From NCBI RefSeq assembly GCF_000002995.4, contig NW_025062478.1, positions 3,014,001-3,078,000 on the forward strand: a stretch of DNA of 64,000 bases, in the 5' to 3' direction. Below are positions 1 to 13,100 of the stretch, piece by piece (the stretch's first letter is position 1; each line of letters starts with the position of its first letter). The notes beneath the pieces were generated by a model. That model had not been told where the DNA came from, did not search any database, and saw only the letters and a program-made list of their open reading frames with translations. The DNA is from Brugia malayi. Taxonomy: Eukaryota > Nematoda > Chromadorea > Rhabditida > Onchocercidae. The position numbers and the translations under genes were made by a program.

Positions 1-540
1 AAAAACTATAATTCTGTGATATTTATATTTGCATCATTTGATATCGTTTATCAGAGATCATTTTTTTTTCTTTTCTTTCTTTCTTTTTTTTTTCACCTGG
101 AAATGGTATAGAATTCTTCGGAGATAAATCAATTATTTATTATCATTAAAAGATATTACTGATAAAAGATAAAATATTTCACATTTATTAAATCAAAAAA
201 AAATATCAGCAATTAGTCTAATTTTCGAACATTCGCATCAAAATATCAAATAAGTTAATTTTTATAAGTAATTGATTTTTTATACAGTTTTTATAAGTTA
301 TTGATTACCGATTTTATAAGTTACTGATAATAAGAAACTTAACAATATAATAGAAAAAAGATATAACAAATGAATGAAATATAAATTCGATTAAAAAAAT
401 TTAAACTAAAAGTATTTCTTTGAGATTCTTTTTTAATTTCTCAACAAATATTCCATTACAATAGCTCAAAAAAAAAAAAGAAATAAATGCTTAGAATTTC
501 TAAAAATTTACGATTCTATGGAAAAAAAAAAAAACGAAAT

Positions 541-566
541 GCGAGAGAGAGAGAGAGAGAGAGAGG
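541..566. repeat. (GA)n microsatellite
   Basis: About thirteen GA dinucleotides in a row, followed by a purine-rich tail. A similar GA run lies at about 30127-30152 in the large snx-6 intron. Confidence 0.85.
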
Positions 567-1059
567 GAAAGAGAAACAGACAGACAAAAAATATTTAATG
601 TCAGAGAGATGAAATATATTTGTATAAGACATAAATTGTAAATTAAATAATTAAAAATTTGATATTTCGAAGTTACTAGTTAATAAGGAAAAAAGAAAAA
701 TGTGTTTATTTTAATTATCATTGTTAATATATGAATAATCATTATCATAATTTTAATATTTAATTCTTTTATTTTTTAATTTTTTTTCATTAAAAAAAAG
801 CTGAAAAAATTTTTGTTTAGAATAAGAATATGTCTATTTACATGATAATTAGTGATATGCAATGATAAGTGATAACATATCAATTTAAAACTTTTTATCA
901 TTGATCATTTTTTACTATCGCAAAAATTGCATAATTGTCTGATAAATGCGTAACACAGTGTGAATCATTTATGTTCGTTCATTCTTCATTTTTTCTTAAA
1001 AATCAGAAAAAAAAAATTTTATCTTTGGAATATTTATTCTTCCTGAAATTAATTATTTT

Positions 1060-1170
1060 AAGTGTTATTATTGTTTATTGTTATTGCATATTAATTTTTT
1101 AAGTGTTATTATTGTTTATTGTTATTGTATATTAATTTTTTAAGTGTTATTATTGTTTATGTATTAATTA
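1060..1170. repeat. 41-bp tandem repeat, almost three copies
   Basis: The segment starting AAGTGTTATTATTGTTTA begins at 1060, 1101 and 1142, giving a 41-bp period. The first two units are nearly identical and the third is truncated. No coding role is visible. Confidence 0.8.
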
Positions 1171-2403
1171 ATAAATTGCAATTTATTTCCAGTTTTTTGT
1201 ACTTAATTTTATGATCATTTAGTAATTTTAATTTCCATTCCAATATTTCATGATTTTATCAACTTACACTAATTGTACTAATTATTTGATCATTGCAGTT
1301 TTTTGTTTTTTGTTTTTTTGTAATTATAAATATTTGCCAGAAATAATTTTGTTTTATGGATCCATTACTTATGCTTGTAACGTTTAAGTTACGTGACGCA
1401 ACGCTTAGCCGTACGCTTGATTTCAGAACAAAAAAGGTTGCATGTTGAAAATACTTTGTCGTCATTTACTGTTGAAATTTCACATCGCGATTAAATCAAT
1501 GTGAAATACATCGAAATTGTTAGATTTACGTTACAACACGTTGACTACTCCAATATCACTGTTTATTGCTTATCTCAAATTATAATATTGCAAAATGTTT
1601 CTGTTAACCTGAGATTGAGACGTATATGTCTATGTGTGCATGTGTTTACGTGTACTTACGTGCACACGCGTATGTTTTCAGCTTGAAAATTAATTAAAAT
1701 GATGATGAGGAATTAAACTTCAAATTATTAACTCCTAGATCTTAGAGTTTAGATATATTTCCTAGATCTTAGTAAATGTAAGAGTTTAGATGTATTTTAC
1801 ATTGATTTATTTTTTAGTTCGTTATTTTTGTTTTAAAATAATCTGAAATAAATTATAAATATGTCATCGTTAGCTTTAAAAAAAGACATAAAAACAGGCT
1901 GATGTAGCACAATTTGAGACATTCTGTTGTAGAAAATTCAAGATATTCTGATGTAACAGAGATGTTACAAATATTTTGATTAATGATAAGTAACAAAAAG
2001 GAAGTATATTGTGGTTGGAAGTTATACTGTTCTTTCTTTTTCAATTCACAGTTTTAATTTGATGACAATCTTTCTTATTTTTTTTCCCATATTTTTATAT
2101 TTTGATTGAAATTTATCAAATTTCATTTTTTTTTCTTTTCTCAAATTAATACAACAAATTTTGTTCAGTATTTGTTCATAATTAAATGCATATATTCCAC
2201 TATCTATGTGCAGCAATTATTTGTGAATAAAAAAACTACATTATTGAAGTCCCAGCATAATATATGATTAGCTAGAATGAATGATATTGCTAAAATGAAT
2301 AGATCTTTATAGATATTGAATTTTAAAATTATTACTTATTATTGTGAATTTATTGAAATAAAAGAAATATTTGCAGGGATTTGCAGAATTGCATCTATCA
2401 TCG

Positions 2404-5400
2404 ATGGTATCCATGATATCAAGGATTTTTCCATTAACACGATGTTCGTACAGTTCAACAACATCAGCGATCGGTTCCTTCTACGATATCATCATAATTG
2501 GTGGTGGAATGGTTGGTAATGCGATGGCTTGCTCTTTAGGTTAGTTAAATTCCATTTTAGTGTAATTTAATCAAAAAATTTCTGACTATTCTCTTGATTT
2601 TCATTTCATTTTCATTGTTTCATATAATCGGTTCATTAGTTATCCCAAATTCAACATAAAAAGGAAAATCGAAGCATAAATTGATATGAAATATCTGTGA
2701 AGCATTGTTGCTCATAAAATGAAAAGTTGTTATTTATTTTGATCAGGATTGAACGATTATTTCAAGTCGAAAAAGATACTTGTACTAGATTCAGCAGAAA
2801 TTAAAGCACCGACAAAAGATTCACCATATGGAAATCGAGTTACTGCAGTGTCACCTCCGTCTATATTACTTTTCCAAAGTATGATTAAACACATCTATAT
2901 CTGTTTTACTTGATTATACTTTTAAATTGAATTTTCTTTCTTCATATAATAATTACTTGCAGAATTGGGAATTTGGAATGATCTTGTGAATTTGAGAGTG
3001 AAACGAGTCGATAGACTTCAGGTTTGCTACTTTAAGAATTACTAAACCGTAGCTAACTAAACCTCACAGATGTATTAATTAGGTCATAATTAAATTGGAA
3101 GTACATATTTATTAGAATCGACTAATTGATTTTATCTTTATAATCAGTCATTAGTTAACACTTGGTTATCATAAAGCCAGGATTTGAGAGCTAATTAATT
3201 TGCTAAGTGGAATTAATCATTCATGGGAACCTTACGATTTCTTTCTAAAGCTTCCCAACCGTAAGAGAGTTTTAATTATCACATTCAAAATTCATTTGTA
3301 AAGTAAAACTCATATGTAGAGTATGAAGAATTATATTATGCATATATCTAGGTTCTTGATAGCTGCTCGCAGTCATCGATACGATTTGCACAACCAGATC
3401 CAACTAACGAAGTCGCGTATATGATTGAAAACCATGCAATTGTCGGGTTTCTTTCAAATCGTATCAAAGCAAGCTGTCCAAATGTCACAGTTAGGACGAA
3501 AGCAAAAGTGATTGATTGTAGGTATGATGGTACTGAAGAAATTTTTCCTTGAACTATAAAGTTTTTAAATATTATGAAATGTTAATCGCACTTATGTGTT
3601 CGCAATATAAAGTTGCTTTCAGCACTCCTTCTGGTTTAGATGAATTTGCTACAGTTGTACTGGATGATGGAACTAAATTACAAACTTCTCTTATTGTTAG
3701 TATTTGCTAAAATTTTTAAACATTCCGAAAAATTATTCATTTCATTGCTAGTTACTAGTTGAGATTTTAAAAGGATGTGAAAATAGAGGTTGAATTAAGC
3801 GCTTTTTTTATCAAAAATTATATGAGAAGAAAAGTAATATTGAGTTAACATGAAATTTGTATCGTTAAATTACAAATATAGCTCATATCATTCCTTATTT
3901 AGTATGAGGAATAGAATGTTTTGTAGATTGGTGCCGATGGTGCTAGAAGTATGGTAAGAGATATGCTTAACTTCCAGTATACCTCATGGGGATATGGACA
4001 GTCAGCAGTGGTTGCAAATCTTCAAGTGGAAGCTGTAAGTTTTCCTATTAATTTGTTTGTATGACAGAATTTCAAACCATTGTACTTTTTACACGATTTC
4101 ATTGCAATTAGCTCTTGATATTTATGCATAATCTTTTTTCTCTAATCAGTTATTATCACTTAAATTCATTCATGTACTAAGCTCTTCCCATTCTTTAATT
4201 TCATACTTTTATAATTTGCTTTTTTTCTGTTTTATAAGATAAATGACGAATTTTCGGTAATTTATCTGAGAGATTATTTTTTCTTTTCCTTCTTTTAAAA
4301 GTTTCATGTTATTTCCGTTATTTATAAATCATGAATATATAATGAAAATGACTTATTTTGTAGTGTGTTTTTTGAACATTTGATAAGCATGATTTTCTCT
4401 TTTTCTATCTGTAAAAAAAGGGAATTTTTTATAAACTGTGACATGTGCCAATAAACTAGCTCAAATTTTGAATTGAAAAAACCATATATATAATAACGAT
4501 TATTTCCGATGGAAAATAATTGCGTTGCATGGGAAAGATTTACGCCAAGTGGTCCAGTAGCTCTTTTACCACTTACTGAAAATATGAGTTCGGTGACATG
4601 GTCGACAAGTGCGGAACATGCTGAAGAATTGCTTTCATTACCACCAGAAAAGTTTGTTGATGAACTCAATGAATTCTTAGTAAGTTTTTCTGTTTAAATT
4701 CCTGAAATATTTTGATATTTTTTGATTTTAATGCTATTTTGAGTTGCAGATTCGGCAATTTGTTACGTGTTATAATATTGTTAACTAAAATGAAGGAGAG
4801 AATAATTTGTGTTATTGATGTTTTAACTTTAGTAGAAATAAAAATTGATAACGCTTATGAAATGTATAACTAAATAATTGTTACTTTCATGGGAAATTAC
4901 ACACTGCGAAATATGTCGCATTTGAACTAAACAACTGAAATTTAAATAGTAAGTTTGTTTTGAAAAAAAATTTCAAGTTTTTTGTTTCAGACTACTGACA
5001 TTCATCAAGATTCTGTAACAAACCAATTTTTATCACTAACAGAACAAATACTAAAAGGAGTATTTTCCGTAAGTGAGAAGCCAAGACTTACGTTTCCAAC
5101 GGTCATATCTTTATATGAAGGTACTCGTGCCGGATTTCCGCTGGCTTTTGGGCATAGTTATAGTTATGTTATACCAAGAGCTGCACTAATTGGGTTAATT
5201 TTTATATGCTTCTTCACTAAGATAAGACATTATCGTTAACTGATCTTTAAAACAATGAAAATCTTTTTACTTGCAGTAATAAATAAATTGAATTTGATCG
5301 AAAAGTTAATGATTCATGAAATGTTTAAGATATGGAAATATTTAAGCATTTTTAGCGATGCAGCTCATCGTACTCATCCATTAGCTGGACAGGGAGTTAA

Positions 5401-6005
5401 TCTTGGATGGAGTGATGTGAAAATATTGCTAGAATGCTTACAGCAATGTGTTGTTGAAGGCGCTGATTTAGGTTAGTCATTTTTTTTGGAATAGTTTTTC
5501 TTTTTTTTTTTCTTTTCTTTTCTTAGTAATTCTGATGAATATTTCAGGTTCGCTTACGTATTTATCTGATTATGATACACAAGCACAGCGACGAAATGTA
5601 CCTGTGCAGGTAGCATGCGATTGGTTGAATAGACTTTATTTGACGACTAGTATGCCATTCATCCTTATGCGTTCGTTTGGTCTTAATATGGTCGATAGAT
5701 TCACACCTTTAAAAGTATACTGTTTTTTTTTTTTTTTTTCTTTAAATTGTTTTGCTAACTTGTTATTTTTTGTTTTAAAAAGTACTCTTTTTTTGAGTTT
5801 ATTGGGTTCAAACTTTTGCTTATATTTATATGTTCTTTTTTTTTTTTTCTATATATTTGGCGAAAATTCGTGAGTGTTATTATGTCAAGTAATATGAATG
5901 TAGTCTTGCAATAGAAAATGCTTAGGTAGATATCACTTCGATATTCTTTAGGAGTTATCTCTCATTACTTCAACCTCCACCAGAAAAACATTTGGGAGCA
6001 CTTAG
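2404..6005 (+). CDS. coq-6: COQ6, ubiquinone biosynthesis FAD monooxygenase
   Basis: Flavin hydroxylase of coenzyme Q synthesis; in the family it works on the inner mitochondrial membrane within the COQ complex. Exons by phase: 2404-2539, 2747-2878, 2963-3021, 3352-3521, 3623-3695, 3927-4034, 4509-4679, 4991-5193, 5356-5471, 5548-5714, 5952-6005, giving about 462 aa, close to the usual family length. Residues 1-26 are basic and Ser/Thr-rich without acids, like a mitochondrial presequence. The FAD-binding fold follows ([16 protein letters not shown], about 27-42), then IGADGARS, then the second flavin motif [19 protein letters not shown]. The start ATG at 2404 follows an acceptor-like TTTGCAG. 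The exon at 4509 has no AG before it (TTTCCG), yet joins in phase and encodes the conserved ENN..AWERF block. A different last exon (6144-6173, ending ..VYRTST) is equally in phase. An AATAAA lies at 6789-6794. Confidence 0.93.
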
Positions 6006-7754
6006 TTTTTATAATTTTTACAATTCTTTTTTCGAGCGGTTTTTTTTTATTTTATTTTGGAATGCTTTCGTAAAAGAATGATTACTTCGAAATAGTCATT
6101 TTATAATGATTACTTTTTTATCTCATTTTACCAAAAATTACAGGATCTTATTGTTTATCGAACATCAACGTAAACAATACGCTACTGATATAACAGCGAC
6201 GTCAATAATAGCCGCATAAGCAATAACAATTGGAATAGTAATGGAGTAGTAAATAGCTAGGGATAAATTATATTATTTAATTGACATGGTAATTTTCAAT
6301 AGGTTTTTTTTTTTTCTTTTTGTGATGTCGAATTGTTCATTGGAAATTTTCGCTGTAGATAAGTAGATAATTCCGACTTTAATTTGTTGTATGTTTTAGT
6401 TAATGATTCAGGTTATTTTTAATGTTTGATATGTTTTAGCTAGTGAGTGAGGTATTTTTAATATATGTCAGATAAGCATTGAATAGTTGACAGTCTCTTT
6501 TTTTCAACTTGTTATTGTGGAAATGCAGATATTGATTAATGTTACGATCTTGAAAGATGCGAGTCAAAGTAATCTTAACTGGTAGAGCAGTTGACAGTTG
6601 TGGAAATGTAATTCAAATTAAATTGAAATTAAACTTAAAAGCACTTTACATTTTACGGAAAAAATTACTTATTTTTTGTTGTCATTTCATTATGTCATTT
6701 GCTCATTTATTTGTTATATTATCAGTGTACTTATTGTTACTCATCAATTAATAGTTATTATAAATACAGTAACTAAAAATGATTCAGCAATAAAAAGTTA
6801 AAAATAAAATATTTTATCATAAATAACTGGCAAAAACAGCCCTTTTTGAACAGCAATGTTAGCATTACATGAAAATAAAATAAATTAATTGGTATCATAC
6901 AGTCCTATAGAATAAAGCATTTTCTTGTATTTTTTGCGAATATTTGAATTAATTTAAGATAGATAGGTACAGTTCCATGATTATGAATTGAATTAATCTA
7001 AATTTAATTTGATCTATAATTTAAGCTATCTCATCTTTAAGTTAATTTCTATTATTTCTGGAGCAAAAAGGAAAAGAAAAAAGCTGTGTGCATGTGTAAA
7101 TTTTACGAAAAAGTTTTGTTTTTTTTTTTTTTTTTTTTTCCTTTATATATTTAAATTTTCTTCTTCGTTTTTCCTATTTGTTTTTTATTTCTCTCAAATG
7201 ATAAAATGTTTGATTTCAATCACATTGATTTAAAATAAAATGCGAATGAATAAATATGATGGTTACAGTTTTCTCTTCTTTCTTCTTTCTTTACACTTTT
7301 TTTCTTTTTTCTTTTTTTTTTTTTTTTATTTCTAACCTTTTTTTTCACCACAATTTTTTTCTTTCGTTTTTGCTTGTTTTTTTTTTTTTTTTTTTTCGCC
7401 AAAATAAGTAGGTAATATTTATTCTAGAATATTCTCTTCTCTACTTTAGCTAAAAATTTTGCTCACCGATAAAATGGGCGCTTTAAAAGTACAAATGATC
7501 ATTTATTATTAATTAGTACTTATCAACTTGTTGTAGCAATATTTAATGCATATAGTAGTTATATAGTTGAAAATAATCTTTTTTCTTTTTTTTTTTTTAT
7601 AGTATTTATTTAGTTTTTTTTTTTTTTTTGTTAGTTGAAAAAGTAATTCTTTACATAATTTGAATTCTTTAAAGGATTATTTAGTTTTTTTTTTTTTTTT
7701 TTTTAATATTTTTATAATGAATTGAAATTAATGATTTAGTATAGAAATATAGTA
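6006..7754. other. coq-6 3' region and spacer
   Basis: Contains the alternative coq-6 last exon (6144-6173), an AATAAA polyadenylation-type signal at 6789-6794 and long T-runs (7120-7140, 7310-7395, 7590-7705). Lys/Phe-rich open frames here only translate homopolymers. The next gene on the same strand starts at 7755. Confidence 0.6.
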
Positions 7755-8466
7755 ATGGATGAAAGTGAGATATCAATGGAAGAAGAATTTAGTGGTGGTG
7801 AATCATCACAAATTCGACGACAAAATGTCGAAGATGAAGATTCACCTTGGCCAGTAACAAGACAACAGTATAGACTAGAAGAAATTATTGGAAATGGTTC
7901 AACATCAATCGTTTATAGGGTTATTGAATTTAATCAAATATAATTACAATTAATTTATGTTTGTTATTTCGAATTATTGAATTTAATTTCTTGTTTTATT
8001 TGATATTTTAAATGTTTTAAGCTTAGCTAAATTGGAAAATTTTCGTTTCTTCTATCGTTCTCATTTTGTTAACATTTATTTAAATATTATATTAATTGAA
8101 TAAATAAATATGAAAAGTTAACTTTTCATTTTTTATTTTTAAAAATAAATTTTTTTTCTTTTGTTGTGATAGATAATGAAACAATAAATAATGAATTTAT
8201 ATTAATATTAACAGCGCAAAAAAAAAAAAAAAAAAGAAAAAACTGGTGGATGAAATTAACAAAATATTAATTTGGCTTAATTTACTATCGTTTTTGTTCC
8301 AAAGATAATTTAATAGAAAGAAAGAAATCAAAAAATTAATTAATTAAAAAATGATAAAATAAATGGAATAAGTAGAATGATTGTTTCGTGTAATATTCGA
8401 TTGTTTATTTCAATATAATTACTCAATTTTATATAATATCTCATTGCATTACTATTATTATTATTA

Positions 8467-8540
<74 letters not shown>

Positions 8541-10138
8541 GTCAGTATCATTTATTATTATTATTTATTATTTATTATTATTAGTAAAAGTTCACAACAA
8601 ATATTCGTTAAAAAATTTTCATACTATGCTATCATTTATTATTGTTATTATTATTATTATTACTATTATTATTTACTATTATTAGTAAAAGTTCACAACA
8701 AATATTAATCAAAAATTTTTCATACTATGCAAAGTAATTTGTTAGTTAATTTGATATAAATTTAAAATATTTAGCAATGAATTCCTTCAGCAATTTTCTC
8801 CGTTAAATTTCAATTTCTATAGAAAATTGTGTGCTAATAAACAAAAAAAAAAAAAAGGAGGAAAGGAAGGAAATGAAGCCATTTTCAGGGTATTTGCACA
8901 GAGCGAAATGAAATATGCGCAATTAAACGCGTCGATTTAGAAAATTATAGTTTATCGCAGTTAGGAAGAGAAATTAGGGTAATTCTTTCCACTTTGATTA
9001 TTTAATTATATAAATAATAATTTCATTAAATTTGTTAATAATTCAAAATTTTGTTTGGGTAAAAATTTTTGCAATTTCTAAAATTTAAATCAGCAAAAAA
9101 AAATAAAATAAAATACAATTGGAGATACAGATATAATAATTATTAATTTAATTTAATTTGTTCGTTTTTTGCTTTAGGGATTAAAGGAATGTAGACATTC
9201 CAATATTGTCAGGTATTACACGTCTTTTTACGTGGGACAAAATTTATGGATAGTGATGCAATTGCTTGATCGTGGAAGTTTGCGTCAAATTATGGATCGT
9301 TTAATTATGGTGAATAAATTAGAGAGTTGTGCAAATTAAAATTTATATCATTGTTTAATGATTATGTACATATATAAATAATTTTACGTATGTAACTTAC
9401 AAAATTATATATATATATATAAATTCAATATTTAAATAATTTTTAAATATACTGAAGTGAATGGAAAGCTATTAACGGATTAAAGGATGTTTTCTTTGTA
9501 TTATTTTATAAAAATAATAAAATGTGAGTTAATTAAAACTTCATTTTATTTAATACATAATTTTATTCATCATTATTTACAAACCTTTGCTTGTTTGTTT
9601 GCTTGTTTTTAAAAGTGTTTAATTGATGACGATAAATTGGATTAATTTATATTGATACAGGAAAAAAAAAAGTGAATTCAAATGCATTTTTTTAATTTTA
9701 AATTTATGCCAATGGAAAAAAAAAAACATGTCTATGAATATATTATTGTTACTATTATCACTAATTTATTTTTGCTGCTATACGAAATTTTAATCTTTAA
9801 TATTTAATATATATACTTCATTTAGTCATTGGGTGGACGTTTTGCGCTTAACAGAGGTTTGCTAACACAGCCTGTAATTGCTACAATATTAAAGGAAATT
9901 TTAGCTGGACTAGAATATATTCATGATAGTAAGCTTGTTCACGGTGATATTAAGGTATTAATTTTATATGAGCCTTCTTTAATACTAAATTATTTGATCA
10001 CATTAATTAATTACCTTTATATCGTGTATTAATTTAAATAAGCATAACACATTGTTGGTATATTTTAATGTATGATTCATATTGATTTACAGTATTATAC
10101 ATATATATATATACACACAGACACACACACACATATAT

Positions 10139-10178
<40 letters not shown>

Positions 10179-13100
10179 ATACATGCATACATACACGCAC
10201 ACTGAAGATACAGTTGTTTGTAAGATCGGTAACTGGATTAAATCTTAGGAACATTTATTCCAAAAAATTAAAAAGTCCATTTAATCTGTGCATAATTGAA
10301 TAAGGAAAAAAGTAATAACTAATTCAAGCATTCTTATTTCCTTTGTTTTCGAACAAAAAACTTACAAAATACAAAATTTTCCAATTACGTTCATTCAAAT
10401 TATTTTAAGGCTTCAAATATACTAATTTCATCCGAAGGAAATGTCCAACTTGCCGATTTCGGTCCTTCAATTTGGGTGGAAAATGAAGAGGTAAATATAT
10501 ATATGCATATGCTCATGTATGGATTATGGAAAAAAAATTTTATAATTTTGAAAAACTTAAATTTTTTCTTTTTTGTAAATTTAAACAACACTTACAAAAG
10601 GATAACTATCAAAAGTAAAAATTCAAAAAAAGTTTTTTGAAAAAATAAAATAAAATATATGATTATAAATACAAAAGAATAAAACTATTACTATGTGAAT
10701 CATTAAAATTTTTTTTCTCGCTGAATAATTTAATATAATTTGTACTGTAAATGTATAATAAATGAATGTTAACTAATTTATTTTTTATTTCATACATTAA
10801 ATTAATCCTATTTTTATTATAACTACATTCGTTTCTTTCAGAGGACAAGGAAAAATATGCCGGGAACAGTATGTTATTTAGCCCCTGAAATAGCTGTTTT
10901 AGAATCGAATGATGTGAAAAATGATGCTTACACACTTTATGTTGATATTTGGAGTTTAGGTATAACAACGTTAGAAATGGCAGCTGGTTATCCACCATAT
11001 CATAACAAAGTAACTAGTATGGTTAGTTTTTCTTTTTCTTTAACTTGTAAAAAAAAATTGAAATTCTATGAAAAGAAAATTTCATCCAATTGGAAAAAAA
11101 TTGAAAAAAAAAAATTTCTTTTAATAAAAATTTGAAAAGCTAAAACTGATATTTGAGCTAGTATAGAAATTTTGTCTGAAATATTTATTAACATATTCCC
11201 ATGAAAATTTTTGCTATTGCCTTTTTTTTTTATTGTTATTTAACTAATTTGCAACACTATTATGGATTAGGTGATTTGGGATTTTGATTTTAATTTTGAT
11301 TAAAAAAGTTAAAATTAAAACAATCAAAAAAAGATAGGAATAAGTTCCATTTGTACAGATTGATGAAAATGACAAAAAGAATGGATGAAATGAAAGTGAA
11401 AGATAATAAAAAGAAGGAAAAGAATATAAAATGAATATAATTAAAATTATAACATGATAAATGTGTGAACGAGAAAGCAAGAGAAGCGGAAGAAAAGACA
11501 AAATTTTCAACTATTAAAAAAACCTTCCAATATTTCATACCAAGATTTATTACTGCTTTAGCAGATACTACAAAAAATAAAAATAATCAAAAGGAATTCA
11601 GCTATTTCAGAAGAATTGAAATAATTATATCGTATGGTTAAAAAGAAAAAAAAAAAATAAGAATTATATAGTGAGAAATACAATTAAAAATTGCTATATT
11701 AGAAAAATATGATAAATAAAAATAGGCCTTTTTCTTTTCAGACATTAAAATGGATTCGAAAAAATGATCCACCAAATTTGGACACATATGAGGAGCGTGA
11801 TTATAGTGAATATGGAAAAAAGTATCGTCACTTTGTTTCATCATGTTTAAAGGCATGTTTTATAATATCTAGAAAATGTGAAATTTTGCAGTATTTTATA
11901 TTTCATACATATTTAAAAAATATTAATATGGGTAAAAAAAATAACTATAAATAGCATATGAAAGACGGTTCTTCATAACTTATAAAATCAAGCATGCAAA
12001 AGAAATATGTTAAATGATTTTCTCTAAATTTCATTTGTAATGAGATTAAAAATTAACTGGTTATCAGGAATTAAATCTTTTACAGTTATGAATTAAATTT
12101 AATTGTAGAAGAATGCAAAACAACGTTGGACAGCAAAAAAACTTATCACTCATCCATTTATCACTACTACAGCACAAAGCAGTGAATATCTTACACATAC
12201 CTTTCTTGAAGGTTCTCAATCTCTTCCAACAACATCAGACGATAAACAAAGGGCAATCTCAAGACAACTTCCACCAATTGTTGATGTTAATGAAGCAAGT
12301 GATTTTCCATTTTTTTATTCAGCAACAACTTCATTAATTGCAAATAAACAAATATATTATAAAGAAAAAAAAAAAAAAAAATTGGAATTGCATTAACATT
12401 AATATGGAATGGATACTGAAAAAATATTGAATGGAAAATTGACGGTTGATTACAAATTTCGAATTCACAGTTGTTTCTGACGATTTTAAGAAGTTATCCA
12501 GTAATTAATATAGCAATAATAATATAAAACTTACAATAGTGAAAATGATAAGGTCTCCAACCAATGCTGAAATATTCATCTGTCAATTTGGGTAAAGTAA
12601 TTAATCGACGGCTAGTTTAGAATAATTTCTGCGAATTAAAAAACAGGCTAAAATAGTTTTGCATATTAATAATCACTACTGCTATTGCCGATACACGTTA
12701 ATATAACCTCGATTGATTCGAATATAAATAGAATAACACAATCATTCGGGAAATAATCAACCACCGTACTGATAATGATTCGTTCTCTAATTTATGCTGG
12801 GGTTTTGGAATCTTTCGTTGTTTTGAACATATTTTCCTGGAGTACAATGTTAAATATTTCATTATACTAAAAAATACATGTATCGTATCATTATTTTTTA
12901 TTCAGACAATTCCCAATCCATCTTGGATTTCTTTTAAAAGTGAATTCAACACTGGTTTATTTTCTATGCTTATAACACGTCATCATGATTAAACTGATGT
13001 AAAATCTGCAGATTTATTTAGAATGTGGAAAACGTGCCAGTCGATGCTGGGTGGGATTATGACATTGAAGTAGAAGAGGAACCACGCATCAATCGGATAA

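Larger units (their letters stand above)
1..2403. other. Non-coding flank upstream of coq-6
   Basis: No exon with a recognisable protein could be found on either strand. The stretch is AT-rich and holds a short GA run near 541-566 and a 41-bp tandem repeat at about 1060-1170. Just before the coq-6 start lies a TTTGCAG at about 2369-2375, which could be a trans-splice or 5' UTR acceptor. Confidence 0.6.

Noticed and set aside
7220..7402. Lys-rich frame on the - strand
   Set aside because: Only the translation of poly-T/A runs.
8381..8584. Poly-Tyr frame
   Set aside because: Translation of a TTA trinucleotide microsatellite inside an intron.
11244..11538. Two overlapping Phe/Ser-rich - strand frames
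   Set aside because: Lie in a kinase-copy intron; low complexity and no domain.
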